A stretch of DNA of 64,000 bases, taken from contig NZ_VLNR01000011.1 in the NCBI RefSeq assembly GCF_007489275.1, positions 62,001-126,000 on the forward strand, in the 5' to 3' direction. Positions within the stretch are counted from its first letter, which is position 1, and each line of letters opens with the position of its first letter. The stretch comes from Aquimarina algiphila. Its GTDB lineage: Bacteria > Bacteroidota > Bacteroidia > Flavobacteriales > Flavobacteriaceae. Shown here one piece after another: positions 9,054 through 18,954 of this stretch. A model generated the notes under the pieces. The model searched no databases, was not told the DNA's origin, and was given only the letters and a program-made list of their open reading frames with translations. A program made the position numbers and the translations under genes.

Positions 9054-10619
9054 TTATCGCACTCCATGCATTAATTTCTTTAACACTGGATTAAGTAATA
9101 TCATTAAAACTCCTGCAGCAGCAGGCACAACTGTAAATATTAAAAAGAAGGTGGTTAATGAATACTTAGAAGTAATTTCATCAATCATACCTCCTAATTG
9201 ACCAGCAGACCAATTTCCTATAAAAATTGCCAAGTACCACACTCCAAACATTAAACCAATTAATTTGGCAGGGACTAATTTACTAACATAAGACAATCCA
9301 ACGGGAGACAAAAATAATTCACCTAAGGTATGAAATAAATAAGCCAAAATTAACCACATCATACTTACCGTTGCCGTCTCTGCACCTTGTGGAATCGAAA
9401 TAGCTCCAAATGCTAACAATGCGAAACCAAAACCCAAAAGGATTAATCCTAAACCAAACTTTACAGCTGCAGAGGGATTATATTTACTTTCCCATAATTT
9501 GGAAAATAACGGAGCAAAAGAAATTATAAATAACGAATTTAAAATTCCAAACCAAGAAGCTGGGACTTCTGTTGTATCTGCATTAAATTCACGATATAAC
9601 TTCCATATTACTATTGCCCATATAATAGTAAAACTTCCTCCCAATATAATATTAGAGAGTGAGATTTTTTTAAATGTTTGAACAAATAATTTATAAAGTA
9701 CCCAACTAATAATCAGTAAAGGTGCTATAGTAATCACTGCATCAATAATTTTAAAAGCACTTGCGGCATTTCCTACTAAAACCCGATTAGTATATTTACT
9801 AGCAAAAATAGTCATCGAACCGCCTGCCTGTTCAAAAGCAGCCCAAAAAAACACAGTAAAGAAAGCTAAAATCCCTACTACAATATATCTATCATTTTGA
9901 ACTTTAGTACTTACTTTTACTTCTTCTTTTATTTCCTCTACAGCATCTTCAATTTCGTCATCTATATCATCTAACTCATATTTATCTTTTGGAGGTAATC
10001 CAACATTTTCCAAAATACTTCTTCCAAACCAAAATTGAAGCATTCCTAAAAACATGAAGATCCCTGCTAAACCAAACCCGAAGCTCCAGCTAACCTTTTC
10101 CCCAATATAACCACATAACATTATACCTAAAAAAGCACCAGCATTAACTCCCATATAATAAATAGTATATGCCCCATCTTTCTTTTCTTCATTCTTATCA
10201 TAAAGTCCGCTGACAATAGATGTTAAATTTGGCTTAAACAAACCATTTCCTAGAATTAGACAAGCTAATCCTATATATAAAAATGTAGGAGTTTCTAGAG
10301 CCATTGAAGCATGACCTAAAGTCATTAATAAAGCTCCAAATGCTACTGCTTTTCTATATCCAAGAAACTTATCGGCAATAAAGCCACCCAATATTGGTGT
10401 AAGATATACCAAACCTGTATACCATCCATATAATTTTAAAGCATCTTCGTTACTCCAAGCCCAACCACCGTCAATTATTTCACTTGTTAGAAATAGAACA
10501 AATAATGCACGCATTCCATAATAGGAAAAACGCTCCCACATTTCTGTGAAAAAAACCATAAACAATGAAGGCTTATGTCCTAATAAAGTAAATACTTTAG
10601 AATCATTTTTCGAAGTCAT
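9054..10619 (-). CDS. POT-family proton-dependent di/tripeptide transporter (521 aa)
   Basis: This major-facilitator protein belongs to the POT/PTR family, which couples di- and tripeptide import to protons. The family hallmark sits near the N-terminus (FTEMWERFSYYGMRALFVLFL, containing the ExxERFxYY motif), and about 12-14 hydrophobic segments follow. A charged cytoplasmic stretch rich in Asp/Glu (about residues 215-235) sits mid-protein. It is the last gene of the peptidase-POT-POT operon, 12 bases after the preceding POT gene. The two transporters have clearly different loop sequences, so substrate preferences may differ. Confidence 0.92.
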   Translation of the reverse strand: MTSKNDSKVFTLLGHKPSLFMVFFTEMWERFSYYGMRALFVLFLTSEIIDGGWAWSNEDALKLYGWYTGLVYLTPILGGFIADKFLGYRKAVAFGALLMTLGHASMALETPTFLYIGLACLILGNGLFKPNLTSIVSGLYDKNEEKKDGAYTIYYMGVNAGAFLGIMLCGYIGEKVSWSFGFGLAGIFMFLGMLQFWFGRSILENVGLPPKDKYELDDIDDEIEDAVEEIKEEVKVSTKVQNDRYIVVGILAFFTVFFWAAFEQAGGSMTIFASKYTNRVLVGNAASAFKIIDAVITIAPLLIISWVLYKLFVQTFKKISLSNIILGGSFTIIWAIVIWKLYREFNADTTEVPASWFGILNSLFIISFAPLFSKLWESKYNPSAAVKFGLGLILLGFGFALLAFGAISIPQGAETATVSMMWLILAYLFHTLGELFLSPVGLSYVSKLVPAKLIGLMFGVWYLAIFIGNWSAGQLGGMIDEITSKYSLTTFFLIFTVVPAAAGVLMILLNPVLKKLMHGVR

Positions 10620-10631
10620 ACCAAAAAGTTT

Positions 10632-12023
10632 TTAGTGGTTATCCGCTAGTTCAAAACCTTCAGCTTCATCATGGATAACACCTTCTTTATCTTCTACTCC
10701 ATGCGTAAGTACTTCTAATGGTTTTCTGAACAGCATAACAATCAACCCAAATATCACACAAAAAACTGCTATCCCTGTAAATATTGCAAATTCTCCTTGA
10801 CTCTCAGCCCATTCTCCTAATAATCCAGCCAATTTATTTCCAAAACCAGTCATTGCAAAATATACCCCCATCATTAAAGCTCCATATTTAACAGGGGCTA
10901 ATTTGGTAATAAAAGACAAGGCTACCGGCGAGATACAAAGTTCTCCAATAGTATGAAATAAGTATGCTAACACTAACCAATACATCGCAGATGAACCGTC
11001 AGCATTAAACTCCATAGAGGCAGCTGTCATAAAAAAGAATCCAGTACCCATTATAATAAGGCCTACAATCATCTTAAATAAAGAGCTGGAAACTTTTCCT
11101 TTTAACTTTCTATTTGCCCAGAATAAAGCTACAGTAGTTCCTAAGAAAATTATAAACATTGCATTTAAAGACTGAAACCAAGAAGCAGGAACTTCCCACC
11201 CCATAAGCATTCTATTGGTTTTTTCTTTGGCGTAGATATTCATTAATCCTCCGGCTTGCTCAAAAGCTCCCCAGAATACAATCACTAACAAGAATGAAAT
11301 AAGAAGTACTACGATTCTATCTTTTTCTATTTTGGTTAATGGTTTTTTCATTGCTTCTTTATCTTCTGTTTTTTCAGAAGTTCCTAAGAAGTTTCCAACA
11401 GTAGCAAGATATTTTTGCCCTAAAAGATATTGTAATAATCCTAGTGCCATTCCGATTCCAGCTAACCCAAAACCATAATGCCATCCATGTACTTCTCCTA
11501 CATATCCAACTATTAAACTAGACAAAAAGGCTCCAAGGTTAATCCCTATATAGAAAATTGTGAATCCTTTATCTCTTCTTATATCTCCTTGTTTATACAA
11601 ACCTCCAACCATGGTTGAAATATTTGGTTTTAGCATTCCTACTCCGGCAATAATTAAACCAAGACCAGAATACCAGGCCCACATTTGTTCAACTGCTAAA
11701 ATACTATGTCCAGCAACTAGTAAAACCCCTCCTACTAAAACAGATTTCTTTTGTCCTAAGAATTTATCTGCAATCCATCCTCCAGGGATAGATGCCACAT
11801 ATACTAACATCGTATACCATCCATATAGCGCTAAAGCTTCTCCTGAAGACCATCCTAAACCTGCGTTTTCATCCACAGTTTTTGCTGTTAGATATAATAC
11901 AAAAATCGCTCTCATACCATAATATGAAAAACGCTCCCACATCTCTGTAAAAAATAATATGTATAGTCCCACCGGATGCCCAAAAAGTTCTTTTTGATGA
12001 GCTGCTTTAACTGTATTTGCCAT
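10632..12023 (-). CDS. POT-family proton-dependent di/tripeptide transporter (463 aa)
   Basis: This is a second POT/PTR peptide:H+ symporter with the same ExxERFSYYGMR hallmark in the first helix and the FYIGINLGAF signature in the middle. It is a shorter paralogue of the following 521-aa transporter. It lies 17 bases downstream of the DPP-IV-like peptidase stop and 12 bases upstream of the next POT gene, so all three genes should share one transcript. Peptidase and importers together suggest extracytoplasmic trimming of proline-containing peptides and uptake of the dipeptide products. Confidence 0.92.
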   Translation of the reverse strand: MANTVKAAHQKELFGHPVGLYILFFTEMWERFSYYGMRAIFVLYLTAKTVDENAGLGWSSGEALALYGWYTMLVYVASIPGGWIADKFLGQKKSVLVGGVLLVAGHSILAVEQMWAWYSGLGLIIAGVGMLKPNISTMVGGLYKQGDIRRDKGFTIFYIGINLGAFLSSLIVGYVGEVHGWHYGFGLAGIGMALGLLQYLLGQKYLATVGNFLGTSEKTEDKEAMKKPLTKIEKDRIVVLLISFLLVIVFWGAFEQAGGLMNIYAKEKTNRMLMGWEVPASWFQSLNAMFIIFLGTTVALFWANRKLKGKVSSSLFKMIVGLIIMGTGFFFMTAASMEFNADGSSAMYWLVLAYLFHTIGELCISPVALSFITKLAPVKYGALMMGVYFAMTGFGNKLAGLLGEWAESQGEFAIFTGIAVFCVIFGLIVMLFRKPLEVLTHGVEDKEGVIHDEAEGFELADNH

Positions 12024-12040
12024 TATGTAAGTTTAATTAA

Positions 12041-14212
12041 TTATAAGTTATTTTTAATGAAGTTAGTCATCTTGTTGTATAAGTGTAATCGTGTTTTACC
12101 TCCATAGATTCCATGGTTTTTATCAGGATAAACCGCCCAATCAAAATCTTTATTTGCTTGCACTAATGCTTCAACCAATTGCATTGTGTTTTGCACATGT
12201 ACATTATCATCTGCACTACCATGTACTAATAAAAATTTTCCTTTTAATCCATCTACAAAATTGATGGGCGAATTATTATCATATCCTTTGGCATTTTCCT
12301 GTGGAGTCATCAAATATCGTTCCGTATAAATGGTATCATAAAACCTCCAACTAGTCACCGGAGCAACAGCGATAGCCATCTTAAAGGTATCTGGTGCCTT
12401 AAACAAGCAATTACTAGACATAAAGCCTCCATAACTCCATCCCCATATTCCTATTCTGGAAGCATCAATATAATCTAATGCTCCAAAATATTTGGCTGCC
12501 GCAATCTGATCTTGTACTTCAAGGTTTCCTAAATCATTCTGAGTAGCCTTTTTGAATTTAGCTCCTTTAAACCCGGTTCCTTTTCCGTCTACACAAACCA
12601 CTATGTATCCTTCTTGTGCTAACATCATATACCAGTAATCATTAGCTCCATACCAGGAGTTTCTTACCGATTGAGATCCCGGACCAGAATATTGATACAT
12701 AAACAGTGGATATTTCTTTTTAGGATCAAAATCCTTAGGTTTAATCATCCAGGTATTTAGCGTTTCTCCATTAATTTCGATTGTCGAAAATTCTTTTGGT
12801 CTTACATCATATCCCGCTAATTTCTCTAGCAGCCCTTTATTATTTGTGATTTCACGTACTACCTTCCCTGTTTTCCCATTATTTAGAGAATATTCATAAG
12901 GTGTTGTTGCATTCGAGAAATAATTAATATAAAAACTAAAATCAGCACTAAATTCGGCATCATTACTTCCTTCTTTTTGACTTAATCGTTTTTTATCTTT
13001 TCCATCCAAAGTGATCGAATAGATATCTCTATTTATATTTCCATTTTCTACACTTTGATAATATATCTTCTTGTTCTTTTTATCATAACCATAGTAATCG
13101 GTTATTTCCCAAGTACCTTTGGTTACCTGACTAATCAATTCTCCAGTCTCAGCATAATGATAAATATGATTGTATCCATCTTTTTCACTAGTCCAAATAA
13201 AGCTATTATCATCCAGGAACGTTAGATTATCAGTAATATCGATATAGGCTTCATCTTTTTCATTAAGCACTACTTTTGGTGTCTTGGTCTTGGCATCTAC
13301 AAAAATTAAATCCAGATTATTTTGGTGTCTATTCATTACTTGTACACTCAAAATATCTGGATTGGACGTCCATTTTAATCTAGGAATATAAAAATCTTTA
13401 TAGGTTCCTAATTTGACCTCATCTAATGCCATTGCGCTAATATCTGCAATAAATAAAGAGACCTTGGCATTCTTCTCTCCTGCTTTAGGGTATTTAAAAA
13501 CCTGTTGTTTTTGATATAAATCCTTACCATATACATCCATAGAAAACTCAGGCACTTCTCTTTCATCAAATCTTAAAAATGCAATTTTATTACTATCTGC
13601 ACTCCAATCAAAAGCTCTTACAAAAGAGAATTCTTCTTCATATACCCAATCTGTTATTCCATTAATGATTTCATTTTTCTTGCCATCATCTGTGAGTTGA
13701 ACTTCTTGTCCTGTTACAAAATTCAACATATAAATATTATTATCCAGAACGTATGCTATCTTATTACCATCTGGAGATAGCATTGGGGATTGAATTTTTT
13801 TATCGCTAACTTTAAAAATCCCCTTAGAAGGAACATCATATATGTGATAAATCCCTTCTGAAGAACGACGATATATTTGTTTTAATTCACTAGAAAGTAA
13901 AATTCTATTTTCATCCTTACTAAATGAGTATCCTTGGAATGTAGATAAATCTCCTAAAGAAGAAGAACTCACCAATGTCTTCGTTTTTTCTCCAGTTTCA
14001 TAGCTATATACTTCTATATTGGTTGTCCCCGAAACCTGATCTTTTTCTAAAACAGAATACTCTGTTCCACTCTTCATTGAATATAAGGATTGTAATCCTT
14101 CTGTTCTAAAAGCTCCACCCCATATTTCATCCAGAGTAAAAGCTTTGTCTTGTGCATATGTTGTAAGCCCAATAAAAAATAAAATTCCAAAAAACAATTT
14201 TGTAATTTTCAT
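12041..14212 (-). CDS. dipeptidyl peptidase IV-like serine peptidase (family S9)
   Basis: This 723-aa exported peptidase has a signal peptide (residues 1-20, ending TYAQ), a DPP-IV N-terminal beta-propeller region to about residue 470, and a C-terminal alpha/beta-hydrolase domain. The catalytic triad is visible: Ser in GWSYGG, Asp in HGSADDNVH and His in the terminal DKNHGIYGG. The double-Glu segment DWVYEEEFSF matches the residues that bind the substrate N-terminus in DPP-IV enzymes, so it should remove N-terminal X-Pro or X-Ala dipeptides. It is the first gene of an operon with two POT transporters. Confidence 0.93.
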   Translation of the reverse strand: MKITKLFFGILFFIGLTTYAQDKAFTLDEIWGGAFRTEGLQSLYSMKSGTEYSVLEKDQVSGTTNIEVYSYETGEKTKTLVSSSSLGDLSTFQGYSFSKDENRILLSSELKQIYRRSSEGIYHIYDVPSKGIFKVSDKKIQSPMLSPDGNKIAYVLDNNIYMLNFVTGQEVQLTDDGKKNEIINGITDWVYEEEFSFVRAFDWSADSNKIAFLRFDEREVPEFSMDVYGKDLYQKQQVFKYPKAGEKNAKVSLFIADISAMALDEVKLGTYKDFYIPRLKWTSNPDILSVQVMNRHQNNLDLIFVDAKTKTPKVVLNEKDEAYIDITDNLTFLDDNSFIWTSEKDGYNHIYHYAETGELISQVTKGTWEITDYYGYDKKNKKIYYQSVENGNINRDIYSITLDGKDKKRLSQKEGSNDAEFSADFSFYINYFSNATTPYEYSLNNGKTGKVVREITNNKGLLEKLAGYDVRPKEFSTIEINGETLNTWMIKPKDFDPKKKYPLFMYQYSGPGSQSVRNSWYGANDYWYMMLAQEGYIVVCVDGKGTGFKGAKFKKATQNDLGNLEVQDQIAAAKYFGALDYIDASRIGIWGWSYGGFMSSNCLFKAPDTFKMAIAVAPVTSWRFYDTIYTERYLMTPQENAKGYDNNSPINFVDGLKGKFLLVHGSADDNVHVQNTMQLVEALVQANKDFDWAVYPDKNHGIYGGKTRLHLYNKMTNFIKNNL

Positions 14213-14428
14213 ATTATAATTTTAAAAATTGTTAACGCCAAGAATACTAAAAAATCCGTGAAAAATACAACAATTGCTGTTAAATACAATAAAATCATAG
14301 CCGCATAAGTGATTTTTTTTAACATATCATCAATAATGTTTCAACTCCATCTCTAAATCAAATTACAGAAAAGTGTTTTTACTCTTTCAAATTTCATTCG
14401 ACTGTGTAAGTATGACAAAACAGAATAG

Positions 14429-14436
14429 TATATTTG
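14429..14436 (+). promoter_or_regulatory. -7 box of the HMG-CoA reductase gene
   Basis: TATATTTG fits the Bacteroidota -7 consensus TAnnTTTG and lies 25 bases before the ATG at 14462. A matching -33 TTG at the usual distance was not found, so only half of the promoter is supported. The rest of the 14213-14461 gap, which also serves the divergent peptidase operon, shows no other clear element. Confidence 0.4.
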
Positions 14437-14461
14437 AAGGCACTAAATAATAATAAATACA

Positions 14462-15778
14462 ATGGCACCTGTAGTTTCTGGGTTTTCTAAACTCTCTAAA
14501 GCTGATAAAATCAAATGGCTAGCAGAGCATCACTTTAATAACGATCAAAATGCAATAGACACTTTGGTAACCTATTGGAATTCTGATAACCGACTTCAGC
14601 AACTTCATGATGAGTTTACAGAAAATACGATTTCTAATTACTATCTCCCTTTTTCGATCGCTCCTAACTTTCTAATTAACAATACGAGATACACCTTACC
14701 GATGACCATCGAAGAAAGTTCTGTGGTTGCCGCTGCAAGTAAAGCTGCTAAATTCTGGCAAACACGAGGAGGTTTTAAGGCAGAAGTCATATCTACTATA
14801 AAAGTTGGACAGGTACATTTTACATATACAGGAAATCCAGCCAAGCTAGAAGCATTTTTCTCTAATATTAAAACAAAACTTCTTTCTTCTGTATCCCATA
14901 TGACTACAAATATGGAGAAGCGTGGTGGTGGAATTGTAGCAATTGAACTTCGGAATAAAACTACAGAAATTGATAACTATTACCAGTTGCATTGTACATT
15001 TGAAACTGTTGATGCCATGGGAGCTAATTTTATTAATTCATGTCTAGAACAGTTTGCTAAAACTTTACAATCAGAAGCAAAAAAATACTCCGATTTTTCT
15101 ACAGCAGAAAAAGATATTGAAATCATCATGAGTATTCTCTCTAACTATGTACCAAACTGCTTGGTAAAAGCTTACGTATCCTGTCCTATAACAGATTTAC
15201 CAAATACTAAAGAGCTTTCTTCTGAGCAATATGCAGAAAAATTTGTTAGAGCAGTACGCATCGCAGAAGTAGAGCCGTATCGTGCCGTAACCCACAACAA
15301 AGGTATTATGAACGGCATTGATGCTGTAGTATTGGCAACAGGAAATGATTTTAGAGCCATTGAAGCCGGAGCTCATGCTTATGCATCAAGAAATGGTAAA
15401 TACAGTAGTCTTACTCATGCCGAAATAAAGGATGAAATATTTACATTTTCAATTGAAATTCCTCTTGCTTTGGGAACAGTAGGCGGATTAACTACCTTAC
15501 ATCCACTAGTAAAACTAGCATTGCAAATTCTAGAAAGACCTAACGCCAAAAAATTAATGCAAATAACTGCAGTAGCAGGATTAGCACAAAATTTTGCTGC
15601 TATAAATTCATTGATCACAACAGGAATTCAACAAGGTCACATGAAAATGCATCTTATGAATATTCTCAATCAATTTGAAGCTACAGAAATTGAAAAAAAA
15701 TATCTCATTACATATTTTAAAACAAATCCAGTTACTCACAGTGAAGTAGTAGCTCAAATTGAAAAATTAAGACAATAG
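14462..15778 (+). CDS. hydroxymethylglutaryl-CoA reductase (class II-like)
   Basis: This 438-aa enzyme interconverts HMG-CoA and mevalonate. Catalytic landmarks are the Glu of EESSVVAAAS, the Lys of NKGIMNG, the Asp of TGND, and a His in QQGHMKMH near the C-terminus. The cofactor-region signature GTVGGLTTLHP is present. Sequence form and lack of membrane segments resemble the soluble class II enzymes. In flavobacteria such an enzyme feeds a mevalonate route to isoprenoids, and the adjacent GHMP kinase supports a biosynthetic role here. The kinase follows 93 bases downstream on the same strand. Confidence 0.92.
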   Translation: MAPVVSGFSKLSKADKIKWLAEHHFNNDQNAIDTLVTYWNSDNRLQQLHDEFTENTISNYYLPFSIAPNFLINNTRYTLPMTIEESSVVAAASKAAKFWQTRGGFKAEVISTIKVGQVHFTYTGNPAKLEAFFSNIKTKLLSSVSHMTTNMEKRGGGIVAIELRNKTTEIDNYYQLHCTFETVDAMGANFINSCLEQFAKTLQSEAKKYSDFSTAEKDIEIIMSILSNYVPNCLVKAYVSCPITDLPNTKELSSEQYAEKFVRAVRIAEVEPYRAVTHNKGIMNGIDAVVLATGNDFRAIEAGAHAYASRNGKYSSLTHAEIKDEIFTFSIEIPLALGTVGGLTTLHPLVKLALQILERPNAKKLMQITAVAGLAQNFAAINSLITTGIQQGHMKMHLMNILNQFEATEIEKKYLITYFKTNPVTHSEVVAQIEKLRQ

Positions 15779-15871
15779 GATTAAATGTAAACTATTAGGT
15801 ATTTCTATTTTTAGATAAATTTATTCTAGAATTCTACAAGTATATTATATTTACAGTATATACACGTATTC

Positions 15872-16795
15872 ATGAAAAAATCATTTTATAGTCACGGCAA
15901 ACTATTGCTCACTGCTGAGTACCTGGTACTTGATGGAGCTAACGCTTTGGCCATACCCACAAAAAAAGGGCAATGGTTATTTATTGAGGAAAGTGACAAG
16001 CCTGCTCTTCACTGGAAAAGTTTTGATGAAGATGGAAATCTCTGGTTTGATACAAACTTCATAGTAGAAGAGAATACCATTTGGTCTGTAAAACCCAATG
16101 AACAAGAAAACAAAATAGTCCAAACATTAATCAAGATTCTAAATACTGCGAGAGAATTAAACCCTAATTTTCTGTCTCCTGAAAAAGGATACAACATAGA
16201 AAACAGATTAGAGTTTCATCGTAAATGGGGTCTTGGATCTTCTTCAACATTGATTAATAATATTGCACAATGGGCCAAAATAGATGCTTTTAGTCTTCTT
16301 GATAAAAGTTTTGGAGGCAGCGGATATGATATCGCATGTGCTCAGCATGATTCTCCCATACTATATTCACGTAATGAAGGGAAACCAAAAGTTGTAGAAG
16401 TTGATTTTAACCCCTTATTTAAGGAGCATCTCTTTTTTGTGTATCTAAACCAAAAACAGGATAGCAAAGCCTCTATTAAACATTATCAATCTTTACCGTT
16501 AAAAGATTTTGATAAAGCTGAGGCAGCTGCCAACGAAATTACTTCTAAAATATTAGACTGTACCTCTATTGATGAGTTCGAATTATTAATTAACGCCCAC
16601 GAAGAAATTATCTCGAAAATTATAAAGACGCCTACAGTAAAATCTACATTATTTAAAGATTACCCAAGAAGTATTAAGAGTCTTGGTGGCTGGGGAGGGG
16701 ATTTTATACTTGTTACAGGCACTCTATCTGAAGTAGAATATTTTAGAACTAAAGGATATTCTACAATCATTCCTTATGGTGAAATGATTTTGTAA
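15872..16795 (+). CDS. GYDIA-family GHMP kinase (mevalonate-pathway type)
   Basis: This 307-aa GHMP-superfamily small-molecule kinase has the N-terminal substrate segment GKLLLTAEYLVLDGA, the phosphate loop GLGSSS and the family-naming motif GGSGYDIACA. A glycine-rich motif 3 (LGGWGGDF) is near the end. GHMP kinases phosphorylate mevalonate or its derivatives, among other substrates. The position directly after HMG-CoA reductase points to a mevalonate-pathway step, although which intermediate is used cannot be read from sequence. It may share the HMG-CoA reductase transcript or have its own promoter in the 93-base gap. Confidence 0.88.
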   Translation: MKKSFYSHGKLLLTAEYLVLDGANALAIPTKKGQWLFIEESDKPALHWKSFDEDGNLWFDTNFIVEENTIWSVKPNEQENKIVQTLIKILNTARELNPNFLSPEKGYNIENRLEFHRKWGLGSSSTLINNIAQWAKIDAFSLLDKSFGGSGYDIACAQHDSPILYSRNEGKPKVVEVDFNPLFKEHLFFVYLNQKQDSKASIKHYQSLPLKDFDKAEAAANEITSKILDCTSIDEFELLINAHEEIISKIIKTPTVKSTLFKDYPRSIKSLGGWGGDFILVTGTLSEVEYFRTKGYSTIIPYGEMIL

Positions 16796-16900
16796 GAGAG
16801 ATTACATAGAAATGGATTGTTTAACGTCATGAATAAGAATAGGTATTATAATTCCTAATATTTTTATACATGCTATTAGGTACAGTCATTTTTGTAAAAC

Positions 16901-17698
16901 TTATATATCTTTTGGAATAATTGTATCAGCTTTACTCAGTGTATAATTAATTTGAGGGTAAATAAAATTTACATTTTTATTCTCTTCTCCCCGCAATTTA
17001 TAGTATTCGATTTTTTGATTATCAGTTGCTAACTCTAATAATTTACCATTAGCAAAATAGGGTAAGTTATTCTTAAATTGAATAAATGTTTTAGATTCTC
17101 TAAAGGTTATTCCTAACCACTTATTCTCTGTTTTGAGAGGTTTTTGTTTTGGTATGGATTCTAAAACAATTTTATGAAAATACTTTGAATTTGTTGGTAA
17201 TGAAAACAAAATAAATGAATTATGAGTTAAAGAAATCGCAAATTCTTCATTCGTTATTTTGTTCTTAATTTTAAGTTTTCTTATGTTTTGTTCTGTTAGT
17301 TCATCAGGTCTTTCATAGCATGAAAAAAGTCCGATATAAGAGTTAGAAATCAAATCTAAACATTGGTCTGAATGATATTTCATTTTAGTGTATTTAGAAT
17401 CATACACCTCTATTAAAGCATTATTGAAATTTATTGAAGGCAAATATTCTAAATTCTCATTTTGGATATTATCTTTTATACTATCTACAATCATATTATG
17501 TATTGAAGAAAAATTATGTGCAGGAATATTATATTTTGTAGTTGTTCTGACAATTGGAATCCCAGAATCACAAACTTTAACTAAATGATTTCCTATTCTA
17601 CCATTTCCAATATTTTCAAATTCTATTGTATTAAATAATTTATTAAACAAATTTTGACCAAAGGGTAGAGTAATTTTATAAAAGTCAGTATTATTCAT
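16901..17698 (-). CDS. putative 2OG-Fe(II) oxygenase, short paralogue (265 aa)
   Basis: I do not recognise a named family, but the residue pattern is that of an AlkB-like 2-oxoglutarate/Fe(II) dioxygenase: HSD at 109-111 (HxD), His175 in KYFHKIV, and Arg200 in ITFRESK, in the expected order. No signal peptide or membrane segment is visible. Its C-terminal half aligns by eye with the neighbouring 410-aa protein. Shared features are HSD, an NS(F)xL strand, TNxxYxH, a G-x3-R-x-S segment, a downstream NN-x2-Y-x3-NG-x-L motif, and an EEN near the end. The two are therefore tandem paralogues. It lies 23 bases downstream of that gene, probably in one operon. The substrate is unknown. Confidence 0.65.
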   Translation of the reverse strand: MNNTDFYKITLPFGQNLFNKLFNTIEFENIGNGRIGNHLVKVCDSGIPIVRTTTKYNIPAHNFSSIHNMIVDSIKDNIQNENLEYLPSINFNNALIEVYDSKYTKMKYHSDQCLDLISNSYIGLFSCYERPDELTEQNIRKLKIKNKITNEEFAISLTHNSFILFSLPTNSKYFHKIVLESIPKQKPLKTENKWLGITFRESKTFIQFKNNLPYFANGKLLELATDNQKIEYYKLRGEENKNVNFIYPQINYTLSKADTIIPKDI

Positions 17699-17721
17699 CG
17701 ATAATTCTAAATAAGTTCAGG

Positions 17722-18954
17722 TTAATATATTGGTTTTTCATAGTCTCCCGAATTCATACTAAAATGAATTTTACCGTAATCCACTATTTTTTCCGTTTTA
17801 TTTTCTTCGTAATATGTATTTCGTAAATCCTCCATCGACTCATTATTCATTTGCTCTAGTTTTATGAGTTCACCATTTTCTTTAATATATGTTTGATTAT
17901 TCATATAAGTAGCCTCCAGGTTTGAACAACGAATTACATACCCCATTCTTGTAGGAATTTTATCAATATTTAACACAGAAGGTCTTATCTCATGAGTATA
18001 TAGCCTATTTGTCGAAAGGGGTATTAAAAATGCAGAATTTGGATATAGAATTACGCTAAACTCTTTTTCTAAAGAGTCATCATTAACCGAAGGTTTTAGC
18101 TTGAAATGAAGTCTTGTTAATCCACTTGCCTTTTTATAGCACCAATCAAATTTGTCAGTTTTTGAAGGCATCAATTTTTCGAAATTGTCTTTATCATAAA
18201 ATGTACAAAAGACTATAAGCCCTTCTTTTGGCATATCCTTAGTTTTATCAGAATGTGCTTTGATTTTTGCTTTTACTTCTTTTGAATTATGTCCACTTTT
18301 CTTTTTGTTTTCATAAATCTGTGCCAATACATGATTCAATTTAGTTTCTTTTTCAAAATCAAATTTTATAGCATCATTTAATGAGTCTACAATATGGTGG
18401 TCGGTTTCACGAAAATTCTCTGTTGGTCCTGTTAAGTTACTAGAACATCTCAAAAGATGGAAATGTAATTTTTCTTTTTCGCCTTCGGCCTCCTCTTTGG
18501 TAATTTTGGTCAAATATATTCCTTTTCTTAACGCTAATGATTGCTTATTTGACTCGGTTAAATGTTGGAATTTATGTTCCGATTTAATTTTAGTGAAATA
18601 GTCATCATTATTGAAAAAATTTCTATAAAAAACTCCAGCATTATGAACATTTATTGGGACTTCACCAAGTTTTACTATTTGAAAATTTTCTTTATTTATG
18701 TTTTCATAATTATATGAGAGTTCTTCAATTATAAAATAAGTATTCTGTTCATTTTCAATTTGCTTAATATCTCCAATTGCATACACTCTAATTTTGTTTA
18801 GGGTATTTGGAATTTCTGAGATACTTTTCTGAACTACACCACAGAAATTATTTATTAGATATATCAAATCATCAGAATTATCATTTTCATTAGACAAGTC
18901 TATTAGAATGTTTTTATTCTTAGATATACTATTCTCAATATTTAATTTACTCAT
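17722..18954 (-). CDS. putative 2OG-Fe(II) oxygenase with N-terminal extension (410 aa)
   Basis: This is a soluble protein of unknown function. Residues 230-390 carry a dioxygenase-like pattern: HSD at 234-236, His321 in LYTHEIRP, and Arg342 in YVIRCS. They match the shorter downstream neighbour in order and in flanking sequence, including a C-terminal NGELIKLEQ segment. About 220 extra residues at the N-terminus have no visible motif apart from a His-rich stretch (LHFHLL, ETDHHIVDS). Both proteins are Asn/Lys-rich like the surrounding genome. It is transcribed leftward from a 277-base divergent region shared with PadR. The enzyme assignment comes from the metal-ligand pattern only. Confidence 0.6.
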   Translation of the reverse strand: MSKLNIENSISKNKNILIDLSNENDNSDDLIYLINNFCGVVQKSISEIPNTLNKIRVYAIGDIKQIENEQNTYFIIEELSYNYENINKENFQIVKLGEVPINVHNAGVFYRNFFNNDDYFTKIKSEHKFQHLTESNKQSLALRKGIYLTKITKEEAEGEKEKLHFHLLRCSSNLTGPTENFRETDHHIVDSLNDAIKFDFEKETKLNHVLAQIYENKKKSGHNSKEVKAKIKAHSDKTKDMPKEGLIVFCTFYDKDNFEKLMPSKTDKFDWCYKKASGLTRLHFKLKPSVNDDSLEKEFSVILYPNSAFLIPLSTNRLYTHEIRPSVLNIDKIPTRMGYVIRCSNLEATYMNNQTYIKENGELIKLEQMNNESMEDLRNTYYEENKTEKIVDYGKIHFSMNSGDYEKPIY

